DNA from: Baaleninema simplex PCC 7105
GTDB taxonomy: Bacteria > Cyanobacteriota > Cyanobacteriia > Cyanobacteriales > Geitlerinemataceae
Reading direction: 5' to 3'
NCBI RefSeq assembly: GCF_000332355.1
Contig: NZ_KB235958.1
Coordinates: 1,836,230-1,886,416 of the forward strand
DNA length: 50,187 bases
A program made the translations under genes and the position numbers. The notes under the pieces are model-generated. The model worked only from the letters and a program-made list of their open reading frames with translations, was not told where the DNA came from and ran no database searches. Positions 18,084-27,288 of this stretch are shown in pieces. Each line of letters opens with the position of its first letter. Positions within the stretch are counted from its first letter, which is position 1.

Positions 18084-19193
18084 CTAACTTTTAGGCGATC
18101 GCGCGGGTTGGGCGATGACCGTCAACGCCTCGCTTTCCTGTTGTGCCTGAGCAATTTGTTTCGGTCGTAAATAAAGGTTTTCCACGAGCGCCGACGCCCC
18201 AGCAAACCAGGGTGGAACGATGAGCGCCCCGATAATTCCCAATACTTGAGCGCCACCGAGAACAGACAAAAGTTGAAATAACGGATGAACGCCGACAGAC
18301 GTTCCGACTAATAACGGATCGAGAACATAGGTTTCTAAATTCTGAATGATGGCGAACAGAATCAACACCCACAATACGAGCCAACCCCCTTGAGAAAGGG
18401 CGACGATTAAAGCCGGAATCGCACCGAGAATCGGTCCGAGAAACGGAATCAGGTTCGTGACACCGGCGATCGCTCCCAAACCCAACGCGAAATCTTGCAA
18501 CCCGAGAACTGTCAATCCAGCCGATGTGGTCACGGCCAAAATTGTCGAAACGAGGAGTCGTCCGCGAATGTATCCCCCCATCCGTTGGCTGACAATAGAG
18601 GTTTGAGCCGCGAGGCGGTCTTCCCAGGGTTGGGGAAACAGTTGCACGATACTGCGAACTAACGTTTTGCTATCGGCCACCATGTAACCCGAGATAAACA
18701 GCGCCAAAATCAGGCTGAAAGCTGCCCCGAGAATGCCCCGCGTAATGCCGTAAGACCGCAAAACCAGTTGTTGGGACGATCGAATCACCCAACCGGTAAT
18801 CGATTGAGCGTCGAACAGTTCGAGAAGCAGTTCCGGCCGCGCGTCGGTTACTCGGATAACCGTCGATTCGATAAGCGTCAGTACGTCTTCAGAAAACTTG
18901 GGAAGTTGACGAGCTAACCGTTCGATTTGGTCGAAAACTGGCGGCCCGATAATTAAAACGACACCCGTGACGATCGCGATCAGACCGAAATAGGCAAAAA
19001 TCGTCGCCAACCATCGCGGCAAACGCAGAAGGCGCTCGCAGAAGTCTACGACTGGCACGATCGAGGCGGCGAGAACCACTGAAATCATCAAGATGACGAT
19101 CAGGCTTTGGAGCTGCCACAACAGGAATACGAGCAGCACTACCGCCGCAATCAACAAGATGTTGGAAAGAGAAAGCGAAATCGATCGCTGCAT
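18084..19193 (-). CDS. AI-2E family (PerM/UPF0118) membrane transporter
   Basis: 369 residues with about eight hydrophobic segments: a cluster of two or three in the first 90 residues, a soluble region (about 95-150), and a second cluster to about 345. The conserved LIPFLGPILGAIPALIVAL and VDPLLVG-like (YVLDPLLVGTSVGVHP) segments identify the AI-2E/PerM family, whose members export or import small molecules; exact substrates differ and are unknown here. The C-terminus is a short glutamine-rich cytoplasmic tail. It is convergent with the TRAP gene, with only the family 1 MITE between them. Confidence 0.88.
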   Translation of the reverse strand: MQRSISLSLSNILLIAAVVLLVFLLWQLQSLIVILMISVVLAASIVPVVDFCERLLRLPRWLATIFAYFGLIAIVTGVVLIIGPPVFDQIERLARQLPKFSEDVLTLIESTVIRVTDARPELLLELFDAQSITGWVIRSSQQLVLRSYGITRGILGAAFSLILALFISGYMVADSKTLVRSIVQLFPQPWEDRLAAQTSIVSQRMGGYIRGRLLVSTILAVTTSAGLTVLGLQDFALGLGAIAGVTNLIPFLGPILGAIPALIVALSQGGWLVLWVLILFAIIQNLETYVLDPLLVGTSVGVHPLFQLLSVLGGAQVLGIIGALIVPPWFAGASALVENLYLRPKQIAQAQQESEALTVIAQPARSPKS

Positions 19194-19629
19194 AGTTCAC
19201 AGAGTTGAAAACGGCAGGTTTAAGGAAAATCAGGTCGAGGACGGACGTTCCCGTACAAGACCCGGAACTCACGGAGAACGGAGCGAGTCAGAATAAAGAG
19301 GAGGAAAACGAAACGGTTGCTCTGTCTTCACCCTGTATTCTGCACCCTCTCCCAAAAAACACGCACCCTCGCCTGTTGCAGTTTACGAGAAAATAGAGCC
19401 GGGAGTGACTCTCGAGACTCTCGAGCCGAGCGCCGACTCTTTTCTGTCCGACGGTATGGGAACGAGAACGCGAGGAAAATGACAAGCTCGGACAGAAAAA
19501 GGCTGAGGTTGTCAGCCAAACGTTGCCACTCGTTCCCTGAGAACTCAAGCGAGGGACTTTCAAATCGAACCGTGCGAAAAGAAGGTCACTTACGCTCAGT
19601 GTCGCTAACTATTTTGACCCATCTGAATT
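19194..19629. other. Gene-free stretch
   Basis: The 436 bases between the divergent AI-2E gene and the PEP-CTERM gene contain only short ORFs that look like chance. Self-complementary GACTCTCGA runs occur near 19410-19430. I see no RNA gene or repeat shared with the rest of the window. Promoters for both flanking genes should lie here but none stands out. Confidence 0.5.
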
Positions 19630-20781
19630 ATGCCAGTATTGAAAACTCAGACTGATTTTAGCAACGTCGGGGTTCGTTCGCTCCGAACCCTCGAACAGCC
19701 CGCGGTTGGAACGCGGCTCGGTCGAACTCTAGGGTGGGCGATCGGGTTCGCCGCCGTTAGTTTAATCGCGTCCAAAGCTCAAGCGATTTTATTAGTGAGT
19801 AGTTTTGGCAGCGATCGCGTGTTGAGCTACGACGAAACCACGGGAGAATTCCTAGGAACGTTCGGCCAAGCCAACCTTGCGGACAGCGGACTGCTCGGCC
19901 CCGATGGTTTGACGGTCGGCCCCGATGGCAATCTTTACGTCACTAGCTTTATCTCGTCAGAAGTTCTGAAGTACGACGGAACGACGGGAGAATTCCTAGG
20001 AACGTTCGGGGACGCATCTAACGCCAACAGCGGATTGGTAAGTCCTGTGGGTTTGACGTTTGGTTTGGACGGAAACCTTTATGTCAGCAGCTTTGGGAGT
20101 AACGAAGTTCTCCAGTACAACGGAATCACGGGGGAATTCTTAGGCATTTTTGGGGAGGCGTCCACCCTCGGAAGCGGATTGGGAAATCCCGATAACTTAA
20201 CCTTCGGTCTGGACGGAAATCTTTACGTGAGCAGTTTTGCCACGGACGAGATTTTAAGATACGACGGCGTGACGGGAGCTTTTTTAGGAACCTTTGGCGA
20301 GGCGTCCAATATCGCCAGCGGACTCGACAATCCGACCGGTTTGACTTTCGGACCCGATGGCAATCTTTACGTCACGAGTTATCTGAGCGACGAAATTTTG
20401 AAGTACGACGGCGTCAGCGGGGAATTTTTAGGCGTTTTTGGCGATGCGTCGAGTTCTAACAGTCCCCTGAACGGTCCGTTTAATTTGACGTTTGGAACGG
20501 ACGGTTTTCTCTATGTCAGTAGCTCTAATTTTTTGAGTGTGGATGAAGATCCGGTCGATCGCGTTTTGAAGTACGACAGTACGACGGGAGCATTTGCTGG
20601 AATTGTTCTCGATGCGAGCAATACGAACGGCCAGTTGTCGGTTCCGGCGGGTTTAGTTTTCCTTCCTGAGTCCGTCCCCGAACCCGGTTCTGTGTTGGGT
20701 TTGTTGGCTGTCGGTGCGATCGGAATCGGTGTGCGGCGATCGCGCAAACCACAGCGATCGCCATCTGTTCGTTCTCTGTAA
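19630..20781 (+). CDS. Secreted NHL/Vgb-like beta-propeller with PEP-CTERM sorting signal
   Basis: 383 residues. A long N-terminal signal ends in the hydrophobic GFAAVSLIASKAQA near residue 55. About six repeats of some 47 residues follow, each reading like GLTFGPDGNLYVTSF followed by EILKYDGVTGEFLGTFG, the blade pattern of NHL or virginiamycin-lyase-like propellers. The C-terminus has VPEPGSVLGLLAVGAIGIG then RRSRK, a PEP-CTERM signal recognised by exosortase, so the protein is probably attached to the surface or released into the extracellular matrix. Propellers of this kind bind proteins or glycans. No exosortase gene lies in the window. Confidence 0.88.
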   Translation: MPVLKTQTDFSNVGVRSLRTLEQPAVGTRLGRTLGWAIGFAAVSLIASKAQAILLVSSFGSDRVLSYDETTGEFLGTFGQANLADSGLLGPDGLTVGPDGNLYVTSFISSEVLKYDGTTGEFLGTFGDASNANSGLVSPVGLTFGLDGNLYVSSFGSNEVLQYNGITGEFLGIFGEASTLGSGLGNPDNLTFGLDGNLYVSSFATDEILRYDGVTGAFLGTFGEASNIASGLDNPTGLTFGPDGNLYVTSYLSDEILKYDGVSGEFLGVFGDASSSNSPLNGPFNLTFGTDGFLYVSSSNFLSVDEDPVDRVLKYDSTTGAFAGIVLDASNTNGQLSVPAGLVFLPESVPEPGSVLGLLAVGAIGIGVRRSRKPQRSPSVRSL

Positions 20782-21199
20782 AGCGATCGAATCGAACGCG
20801 GCGATCGCGTTTGTTTGAAAATCTAAAATGAGTGAATCGATTAGCGTTTTATGCGATCGAAAATTCGCTATTTTTCAAACTCTATTTTGGCTTTGATGAC
20901 TTCGCGATCGCAGCTCGATAAAACCTTGCCGCTCGGATCTCATACTCCATTCTTTTCTGATAAGCTGGGATTCAAGAAGTCTTCACCACATCCATCCTTA
21001 GCCCCCCTTCCCAAGAGGGTTTGAGGGGCTTGGCGGGTCGAGCCAAACCAGTATTTGAGTCCTCGACTCCGCTCGGACTTAACGCTTCGGCTCCGCTCAG
21101 CGTTGAGATTCGGATTCCGTATCGTTTGTCGATCGCCGAACAGTCTGTGGCACAATAACACAGATCTGCAAACGGATCGATCGCCATTCCTCATTATCC
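20782..21199. other. Gene-free stretch with palindromic repeats
   Basis: No coding frame stands out in these 418 bases. Near 21058-21108 are two hairpins back to back: one with AGTCC/GGACT arms around CTCGACTCCGCT and one with AACGCT/AGCGTT arms around TCGGCTCCGCTC. They resemble the short palindromic repeats scattered in many cyanobacterial genomes. A smaller dyad CCCCTTCC/GGGGCTTGG lies near 21003-21033. Confidence 0.5.
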
Positions 21200-21463
21200 A
21201 TGAATCTCATTCTCTACAGCAAACCGGGCTGTCACCTGTGCGAAGGACTTCACGAAAAACTCGTTCAAATCGATAACCTCACTGTCGAACCTCGCGACAT
21301 TACTACCCGCGACGACTGGTTTCGCGCCTATCAATACGAAATTCCCGTGTTATTTTGGGTGGACGAGTCCGGCGTCGAACGTCAACTTCCTCGTCCCTCC
21401 CCGCGATCGAACGTCGCACAATTGGAGCAAATGCTACAGAAATATACTCAGATCTCTGGTTAA
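21200..21463 (+). CDS. Glutaredoxin-like thioredoxin-fold protein (DUF836 type)
   Basis: 87 residues. The opening MNLILYSKPGCHLCEGL has the beta strand and C-x-x-C site (C11, C14) of a small glutaredoxin/DUF836 protein. The rest (VEPRDIT, YEIPVLFWVD with the cis-proline IPV) completes a thioredoxin fold. It could reduce disulfides, but the partner is unknown. It ends 36 bp before murE on the same strand and is probably transcribed with it. Confidence 0.85.
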   Translation: MNLILYSKPGCHLCEGLHEKLVQIDNLTVEPRDITTRDDWFRAYQYEIPVLFWVDESGVERQLPRPSPRSNVAQLEQMLQKYTQISG

Positions 21464-21499
21464 AACCGAACGAAACCCCTCCGGTGCGAGGACAGCTTT

Positions 21500-23002
21500 A
21501 TGAAACTGCGAGAACTCCTCGGGGCGATTTCCCCGCAACCTGCAATTCCCGAACATCCTGCCTTAGACAGCGAAATTAAAGGACTTTCGACCAACTCCCA
21601 CGCTTGCCAGTCGGGAGATTTATTTATTGGAATGCCGGGAACCCGCGTCGATGGCGGTGAGTTCTGGCAAGGCGCACTCGACGGCGGTGCAGTCGCCGCG
21701 ATCGTCTCGGAGGAGGCGGCGAAAAAATATCCCCCCCAAAACAACGAATGTGTCGTCGCCGTTCCCGACGTCACTGTCGCCTGTGCCAACCTCGCCAGTT
21801 GCTTCTATCACCACCCTGGCAAAACTCTCGACTTAGTGGGCGTTACGGGAACCAACGGCAAAACCACCACCACCCACCTTATCGAGTTTTTACTGCGAGA
21901 GGCGCACAAACCGACCGCACTGCTGGGAACCCTTTACGCACGCTGGCCGGGTTTCGAGAAGGTTTCCGTTCATACGACGCCGTTTCCCGTCGATTTACAG
22001 GAAAAACTGGCGCAGGCGCGAGATGCCGAAGCCGAATATGCAGTTATGGAGGTGAGTTCCCACGCTTTAGCCCAGTCGCGAGTTCTCGAGTGCGAGTTTC
22101 AGGTGGCGGTGTTTACGAATTTGACTCAGGATCACCTGGACTATCACAAGGACATGGACGACTATTTCGCGGCGAAGGCGTTGCTGTTCTCGCCGCAGTA
22201 TCTTAAAGGTCGCGCCATCGTCAATATCGGCGATCCTTACGGAGAACTGCTGTCGCAGCAAATTCCCGCAGAACGGCTTTGGACGTACAGCAGCGAGGAC
22301 GATTCTGCCGATTTTTACGTCGATAACCTCAGTTACAATCCCGATGGCGTGGCGGGGACGCTGCACACCCCAGTTGGCGAGACGGCGTTCGAGTTGCCGT
22401 TGGTGGGTCAGTACAATATCGAAAATATGATGGCAGCGGTGGGGGCTGCGTTACATTTAGGCTTAGATTTATCGCAAATTGCGGCAGCACTCCCGAAATT
22501 TATCGGCGTTCCGGGGCGGATGGAGCGAGTTCAAACCGGGTTAAATCAGGATATCAGCGTCATTGTGGACTACGCCCACACGCCGGACAGTTTAGAAAAC
22601 TTGCTTCATGCAGTGCGACCGTTCGTACCGGGGCGATTGATTTGCGTGTTCGGTTGCGGGGGCGATCGCGATCGCACGAAACGTCCGATTATGGGAGAAA
22701 TTGCCGCGCGACTCTCGGATGTTGCCGTCGTCACTTCGGACAACCCGCGCACAGAAGACCCCGATCGCATTATCTCGGACGTTCTCGAAGGCATTCCCGA
22801 GGCGATCGATCCCTTAGTCCTTCCCGATCGCGCCGAAGCTATCCGCCATGCTATTTTACAAGCCCAACCCGGCGACGGCGTCGTAATTGCGGGCAAAGGA
22901 CACGAAGACTATCAAATTCTCGGCACGGAAAAAGTCCATTTCGACGATCGCGAACAAGCCCGAGACGCCCTCGCCCTCCGAAAACAAGAGATGATGAGAT
23001 GA
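21500..23002 (+). CDS. murE: UDP-N-acetylmuramoyl-L-alanyl-D-glutamate-2,6-diaminopimelate ligase
   Basis: MurE adds meso-diaminopimelate to the peptidoglycan precursor in the cytoplasm using ATP. The 500-residue length is normal. The N-terminal UDP-binding domain contains STNSHACQSGDLFIGMPG; the ATP loop is GVTGTNGKTTTTH (about 114-126); the lysine-bearing and metal-binding strand reads VMEVSSHALAQSR; and the C-terminal domain has SDNPRTEDP near residue 414, the DNPR motif that selects DAP over lysine. The CDS ends just before a CAGTCGCC-type repeat. The start ATG at 21500 gives the family N-terminus MKLRELL. Confidence 0.96.
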   Translation: MKLRELLGAISPQPAIPEHPALDSEIKGLSTNSHACQSGDLFIGMPGTRVDGGEFWQGALDGGAVAAIVSEEAAKKYPPQNNECVVAVPDVTVACANLASCFYHHPGKTLDLVGVTGTNGKTTTTHLIEFLLREAHKPTALLGTLYARWPGFEKVSVHTTPFPVDLQEKLAQARDAEAEYAVMEVSSHALAQSRVLECEFQVAVFTNLTQDHLDYHKDMDDYFAAKALLFSPQYLKGRAIVNIGDPYGELLSQQIPAERLWTYSSEDDSADFYVDNLSYNPDGVAGTLHTPVGETAFELPLVGQYNIENMMAAVGAALHLGLDLSQIAAALPKFIGVPGRMERVQTGLNQDISVIVDYAHTPDSLENLLHAVRPFVPGRLICVFGCGGDRDRTKRPIMGEIAARLSDVAVVTSDNPRTEDPDRIISDVLEGIPEAIDPLVLPDRAEAIRHAILQAQPGDGVVIAGKGHEDYQILGTEKVHFDDREQARDALALRKQEMMR

Positions 23003-23013
23003 GGGGATGAAGA

Positions 23014-23045
23014 CAGTCGCCAGTCACCAGTCGCCAGTCACCAGT
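23014..23045. repeat. CAGTCGCCAGTCAC short tandem repeat
   Basis: Alternating CAGTCGC and CAGTCAC units in tandem, directly after murE. The same motif recurs at 43772-43845 and, in frame, inside the giant glycosyltransferase at 13455-13487. Confidence 0.8.
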
Positions 23046-23127
23046 GATGAGGATGAGATGAGGGGATGGTGGGAAGCTGTAGAGCCGTGACCTGCAACCT
23101 CCCCACAATTCCCCAACGAAACGACAA

Positions 23128-23151
23128 AAGGCGCACCCTAGAGTGCGCCTT
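23128..23151. terminator. Hairpin, possible terminator after murE
   Basis: AAGGCGCAC and GTGCGCCTT form a perfect stem around CCTAGA. It is followed by AACTG rather than a clear T-run, so it may be a terminator that works on both strands or a repeat element. It lies about 125 bp after the murE stop. Confidence 0.45.
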
Positions 23152-23212
23152 AACTGTCAACTAACAAACAGTGAACTAACCCTACTGCTCACTGTTCACT
23201 GTTCACTGCAAA

Positions 23213-23280
23213 AGGTGCGTGACACGGCAACAGCGTTGACCTGACTTCGGCAAAATTGTTTGCTCTGCGTCACACACCCG
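23213..23280. repeat. Single REP-like dyad (GGTGCGTGAC family)
   Basis: AGGTGCGTGACAC at 23214 and GCGTCACACACCC at 23268-23280 are near-complementary ends of a stem, matching the tandem units at 11398 and 26671. It stands alone, just upstream of the tRNA 3' end. Confidence 0.6.
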
Positions 23281-23287
23281 ACAAAGC

Positions 23288-23373
23288 GGAGAGGGAGGGA
23301 TTCGAACCCTCGTTAGAGTTGCCCCTAAACAGCATTTCCAGTGCTGCGCCTTAAACCGCTCGGCCACCTCTCC
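23288..23373 (-). tRNA. tRNA-Ser (anticodon GGA)
   Basis: Read on the minus strand, the acceptor arm GGAGAGG pairs with CCTCTCC at the end. GGCCGAGCGG is the D arm, and the T arm is GAGGGTTCGAATCCCTC. The anticodon stem GCAGCA/TGCTGT encloses CTGGAAA, giving anticodon GGA. The long variable arm between anticodon and T arms is the class II feature expected of serine tRNAs. CCA is not encoded. A TATGAT box lies about 40 bases upstream on the minus strand. Confidence 0.95.
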
Positions 23374-23580
23374 AAAATGGGATTATTCAGTTTTGCAGCT
23401 TTACCATCATAACAAAATTTTCGGCGAGTGGGAAGCGATCGCGCGATTTTTTCCAAAATTTTTCTAAAATGTCTCGAAGGGGACGAGTTGTCCCGAGTCT
23501 CAGATTTGTCGTACTCTCAATAAAGGACACTTCGATCGCCCCCAGTTGCGATCGCATTTTGCCTCGAGCGTTTTTAAACT

Positions 23581-23949
23581 ATGACTCGCACTTACGAAGT
23601 TCGCATTCACCACCGCCAGACCGGAAAACACTATTGCATTCGCGTTCCCGAAAACCGCTACATTCTCCAGTCCGCCGAAAATCAAGGAGCGGAGTTGCCG
23701 TTTTCCTGTCGCAACGGTGCTTGTACGAGCTGTGCCGTGCGGATCGTATCTGGAGAAGTCCACCAACCCGAAGCGATCGGACTATCCCCCGAGCTGCGAG
23801 ATAAGGGATACGCGCTGTTATGCGTGAGCTATCCGCGATCGGATCTCGAAGTCGAAACCCAAGACGAAGACGAGGTGTACGAACTCCAATTCGGCCGCTA
23901 CTTTGGAAAAGGCAAAGTCCGTTTTGGAATTCCTCTCGACGATGATTGA
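23581..23949 (+). CDS. Plant-type [2Fe-2S] ferredoxin with C-terminal extension (FdC2-like)
   Basis: 122 residues, longer than a photosynthetic ferredoxin of about 97. The cluster ligands are visible as CRNGACTSC (C-x4-C-x2-C) with the fourth Cys in ALLCVSYP. The tail DEDEVYELQFGRYFGKG is the extension typical of FdC2, a ferredoxin variant conserved from cyanobacteria to chloroplasts that cannot replace ordinary ferredoxin in photosynthetic electron flow. Its electron partners are not settled. It is divergent from the tRNA gene and followed by a strong hairpin. The FdC2 assignment rests on the tail motif recalled from the plant proteins. Confidence 0.85.
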   Translation: MTRTYEVRIHHRQTGKHYCIRVPENRYILQSAENQGAELPFSCRNGACTSCAVRIVSGEVHQPEAIGLSPELRDKGYALLCVSYPRSDLEVETQDEDEVYELQFGRYFGKGKVRFGIPLDDD

Positions 23950-23962
23950 GTTTTAGAGAGAG

Positions 23963-23995
23963 CAGGGGGGCTTCTTCGCCGAAAAAGCCCCCCTG
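23963..23995. terminator. Hairpin terminator candidate after the FdC2 gene
   Basis: CAGGGGGGCTT (23963-23973) pairs with AAGCCCCCCTG (23985-23995), an 11-bp GC-rich stem 13 bp after the stop codon. The downstream T-run is missing and a MITE begins at 23998, which may have replaced it. Confidence 0.55.
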
Positions 23996-23997
23996 TT

Positions 23998-24112
23998 GGG
24001 TGCATCTCAAAAATCTAAATCGATCGGAGGCAAGCTTGAGTCCCCGATCGAGCTGCGGCAACTTACTCCAGACTACCCCAGACTCATATTTTTACAAAAG
24101 TGAGATGTCCCC
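23998..24112. mobile_element. MITE, family 2, degenerate copy E
   Basis: Starts with GGGTGCATCTCAAAAAT and ends with AAAGTGAGATGTCCCC, the family 2 ends with one change on the right. The 115-bp interior differs from the other copies and lacks the 33-bp hairpin. It begins directly after the ferredoxin hairpin. No clean target duplication is visible. Confidence 0.55.
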
Positions 24113-24149
24113 CTGCTCCCGATCCGCTCGTCGTATTCTAGAGTAAGTC

Positions 24150-26627
24150 ATGACGAGCGATCGCAAAACGATGTCTTATCCGTTGGTGAGTGTCATTACG
24201 CCGTGCTACAACGGCAAATCCTTTATTCGACGTGCTTTAGTCTGCGTCAAAACTTCGACGTATCCCAATATCGAACATATCGTCATCGACGATGCCTCCA
24301 CGGACGGAAGTTCGGCGTATTTACAACAGCTACAAGCAGAGTTTAAATTCACCTTCGTCAAATCTCCCAAACATATCGGTGCAGCAGCGGCGAGGAACGT
24401 CGCCATTTCTATCTCTAAAGGAAAATATATTTTACCGCTCGATTGTGACAATTATTTCGATCGCGATTTTATTGAAAAATTAGTCGATACGGCGGAATCA
24501 CTCTCTGAAACCACTTCTCCGATTTATACACCGATGGTTTTGTTTGGAGATGCTCAACGGACGATCGAGGGTAAGGAGTGGTCGCTAGACTTACTTCTAC
24601 AGGCACCGTTTATTAATATTTGTTCTTTAATTTCTCGTCGATCTTTCGATGCTGTAGGGGGCTTCGATCCTCGATTCCCACTGTTAGAAGATTACGATCT
24701 ATTTATGTCGATGGCACTGAACGGTTTTATAGGAAAACGAGTAGCAAGCACTCGACTTTATTATAATATAAGAAAAGACAGTGTTTCCGACCACTTTAAT
24801 CAGCGAGGCGGAGATTTAAAAAAGAAGAAAATTCGTCAACTTATCTTTCAAAAACATCAAGCGGAGTTCGATCGCCTCGGCCTGCGGCAACATCCCGCCG
24901 TCGTGGAAACCCTCGACAACTCTTCAGGTCTCCCGTCCGCTCCGAGCGATCCCTCAACGCCCCAACCGACACCGCTCTCTGAAGCAGAAGGGAACGTCAA
25001 CGAACAACTGCTGTATTTGGTTCCCGGCGATGCGAAAACCATCGTCGAACTGGGATGCGATCGCGGGGCGTTCGGCGTGCGCTACAAGCGCATCAACCCT
25101 CACTGTACCTATATTGGCATCGACGAAAACGCCGAAGCGGTCGAAGCGGCAAAATCGCGGCTCGATCGCGCCGTGTTAGTGCCGTATTCCCAACTCGATC
25201 GCCTGGAAATTCCCCCCAACTCCGTCGATTGCGTCGTGTTCTCCGCCAACCTCGCCAATATCGTCGATGCGGTGAGACTCCTCAAACTCGCGCGATCGTG
25301 GCTCAAAGACAACGGACAACTCCTCGCCAGCATTCCCAACCCCAACCACTGGCAACAAATTCTCGATCGCTTCGCCGGAAACAGCATCAACGCCTTCGAC
25401 GTAGCGACGATAAAAAAAGTCTTCGCCGCCGCTCACCTGCATATTTTCGAGATGGAACGCTGTCGCGACAGCAGCAAAGAGGCGCAACAGCTCCAAACCC
25501 AACTCAAATCGGTTTTAGATACCTATAAGATCGATCGCGCCCAATTCGCCAAACGCAGCGAAACCGCCGCCTACATCGTCCGCAGCCTCAAACTCACCCG
25601 ACCCCTCAAACGGTTGCTCGTCCAAACCCTGATGATTTCGACCATGGCGAGCGATCGCGTGCGCGTGTACCAACCCGATCGCCTGTTACGCACCGTTCCC
25701 GGCGTGCGCCCCGTCTCCAAAATGTACAACGCCAGCTTAAACATCGCCTTGCCCGAAGAAGAAAAAGTCTTTATCTGGCAGCGGACGCGATTGCACAAAG
25801 ACGAAGCCCCCCCCAAACAAAAGCGTCTCATCGACCACGGCTATCTCATCGTCGTAGAAATCGACGACGATCCGCGATTTTGGCCCGAACATATCGAACA
25901 GGATTTCATCACCTACCGTAGCTGTCACTGTATACAAACCTCCACCGAACCCCTCGCCGAATTTCTGCGTCAGTTCAACCCCTACGTCAAAATCTTTCGG
26001 AACCAACTTCCCGAAATTCCACCGCCTCGCCAATATGCCGACGACGGAACCGTCAGGCTCTTTTTCGGAGCGTTGAACCGCGAAGCCGACTGGCAACCCC
26101 TCATCGATGTCGTCAATCGCGTCTTAACCGAATTCGGCGATCGCGTGCGGGTGCAGGTGATTCACGACAAATGGTTTTTTAACGCCTTACAAACGTCCCA
26201 TAAAGACTTCGAGCCGACTTGCGCTTACGATCGCTACCACGAATTACTCAGAGCCTGCGACGTGGCGTTGCTTCCCCTCAACCCCACCGAATTCAACAGC
26301 ATGAAATCGGATTTGAAATTCATCGAATGCGCCAGTCACGGCGTCACCGTCTTAGCCAGTCCGACCGTGTACGCGCGATCGATCGTCGATGGCGAAACCG
26401 GATTGTTGTACAATTCTCTACCCGAGTTCGAGACGAAACTCCGCCGCTTACTGCAAGATACCCCGTGGCGTCGTCAAATGGCGAACAACGCCTATCGCTG
26501 GGTTCGCGACAACCGCCTACTCTCCCAACACTACCGAGAACGGTACGATTGGTATCTCGAAATGCGTTCCCGTCTTCCCGAGTTAAATGAGGCTTTACGC
26601 CAGCGGGTTCCCGAGATATTTCGGTGA
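24150..26627 (+). CDS. GT2 glycosyltransferase - methyltransferase - glycosyltransferase fusion, 825 residues
   Basis: Residues 10-230 are a GT2 domain: VSVITPCYNGKSFIRRAL, then LPLDCDNYFD as the DxD-type site and EDYDLFMSMAL. A proline-rich linker follows near 265-285. Residues about 290-440 are a class I methyltransferase, with IVELGCDRGAFGVRY as motif I and IGIDENAEAVE after it. Residues about 500-825 look like a GT-B type glycosyltransferase, with ALLPLNPTEFNSMKSDLKF and GVTVLASPTVYA plus GETGLLY as the nucleotide-sugar end. One protein could extend and methylate a surface glycan. ATG 24171 is an alternative start. It is isolated from the exporter block by 7.5 kb. Confidence 0.82.
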   Translation: MTSDRKTMSYPLVSVITPCYNGKSFIRRALVCVKTSTYPNIEHIVIDDASTDGSSAYLQQLQAEFKFTFVKSPKHIGAAAARNVAISISKGKYILPLDCDNYFDRDFIEKLVDTAESLSETTSPIYTPMVLFGDAQRTIEGKEWSLDLLLQAPFINICSLISRRSFDAVGGFDPRFPLLEDYDLFMSMALNGFIGKRVASTRLYYNIRKDSVSDHFNQRGGDLKKKKIRQLIFQKHQAEFDRLGLRQHPAVVETLDNSSGLPSAPSDPSTPQPTPLSEAEGNVNEQLLYLVPGDAKTIVELGCDRGAFGVRYKRINPHCTYIGIDENAEAVEAAKSRLDRAVLVPYSQLDRLEIPPNSVDCVVFSANLANIVDAVRLLKLARSWLKDNGQLLASIPNPNHWQQILDRFAGNSINAFDVATIKKVFAAAHLHIFEMERCRDSSKEAQQLQTQLKSVLDTYKIDRAQFAKRSETAAYIVRSLKLTRPLKRLLVQTLMISTMASDRVRVYQPDRLLRTVPGVRPVSKMYNASLNIALPEEEKVFIWQRTRLHKDEAPPKQKRLIDHGYLIVVEIDDDPRFWPEHIEQDFITYRSCHCIQTSTEPLAEFLRQFNPYVKIFRNQLPEIPPPRQYADDGTVRLFFGALNREADWQPLIDVVNRVLTEFGDRVRVQVIHDKWFFNALQTSHKDFEPTCAYDRYHELLRACDVALLPLNPTEFNSMKSDLKFIECASHGVTVLASPTVYARSIVDGETGLLYNSLPEFETKLRRLLQDTPWRRQMANNAYRWVRDNRLLSQHYRERYDWYLEMRSRLPELNEALRQRVPEIFR

Positions 26628-26670
26628 CGAGGTGATGGGGTGATGATGGGATGATGGAATGAGGTGAAGG

Positions 26671-27235
26671 AGACAATCGTAGGGTGCCGTGACGCGGACA
26701 AAAACATCGCGCCGAAATCCGGTAAATGTGATTACCGCGTCACGCACCGCGCCCCACCGAAAAATGGAGAAGACAATCGTAGGGTGCCGTGACGCGGACA
26801 AAAACATCGCGCCGAAATCCGGTAAATGTGATTACCGCGTCACGCACCGCGCCCCACCGAAAAATGGAGAAGACAATCGTAGGGTGCCGTGACGCGGACA
26901 AAAACATCGCGCCGAAATCCGGTAAATGTGATTACCGCGTCACGCACCGCGCCCACCGAAAAATGGAGAAGACAATCGTAGGGTGCCGTGACGCGGACAA
27001 AAACATCGCGCCGAAATCCGGTAAATGTGATTACCGCGTCACGCACCGCGCCCCACCGAAAAATGGAGAAGACAATCGTAGGGTGCCGTGACGCGGACAA
27101 AAACATCGCGCCGAAATCCGGTAAATGTGATTACCGCGTCACGCACCGCCTCCACCGAAACAGGGCGGACAAAAACATCGCGCCGAAATCCGGTCGAGAT
27201 AACTCCCGCGTCACGCACCGCCCCCACCGAAAAAT
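26671..27235. repeat. Tandem array of a ~100-bp REP-like palindromic unit, five full and one partial copy
   Basis: AGACAATCGTAGGGTGCCGT recurs at 26671, 26771, 26871, 26970 and 27070, so the period is 100 bp with one 99-bp copy. Full copies are almost identical; the fifth ends differently near 27150 and a sixth, diverged unit covers about 27165-27235. Each unit folds through GTGACGCGG against CCGCGTCAC about 45 bases apart. The period is not a multiple of three and frames shift through it, so it is not coding. It ends about 50 bp before recF. Confidence 0.95.
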
Positions 27236-27288
27236 GAAACCCCTCGTTACGATCGAACATTATCAATTATTAACTATCAATTGCTTCG

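Noticed and set aside
26689-27091. Open frames of 67-131 residues through the repeat array
   Set aside because: The 100-bp period is not a multiple of three, so each frame merely cycles through the same DNA; no start, codon bias or domain is present.
26671-27235. Possible CRISPR array
   Set aside because: Units of about 100 bp repeat throughout with no unique spacers and no cas genes. It is a tandem palindrome repeat.
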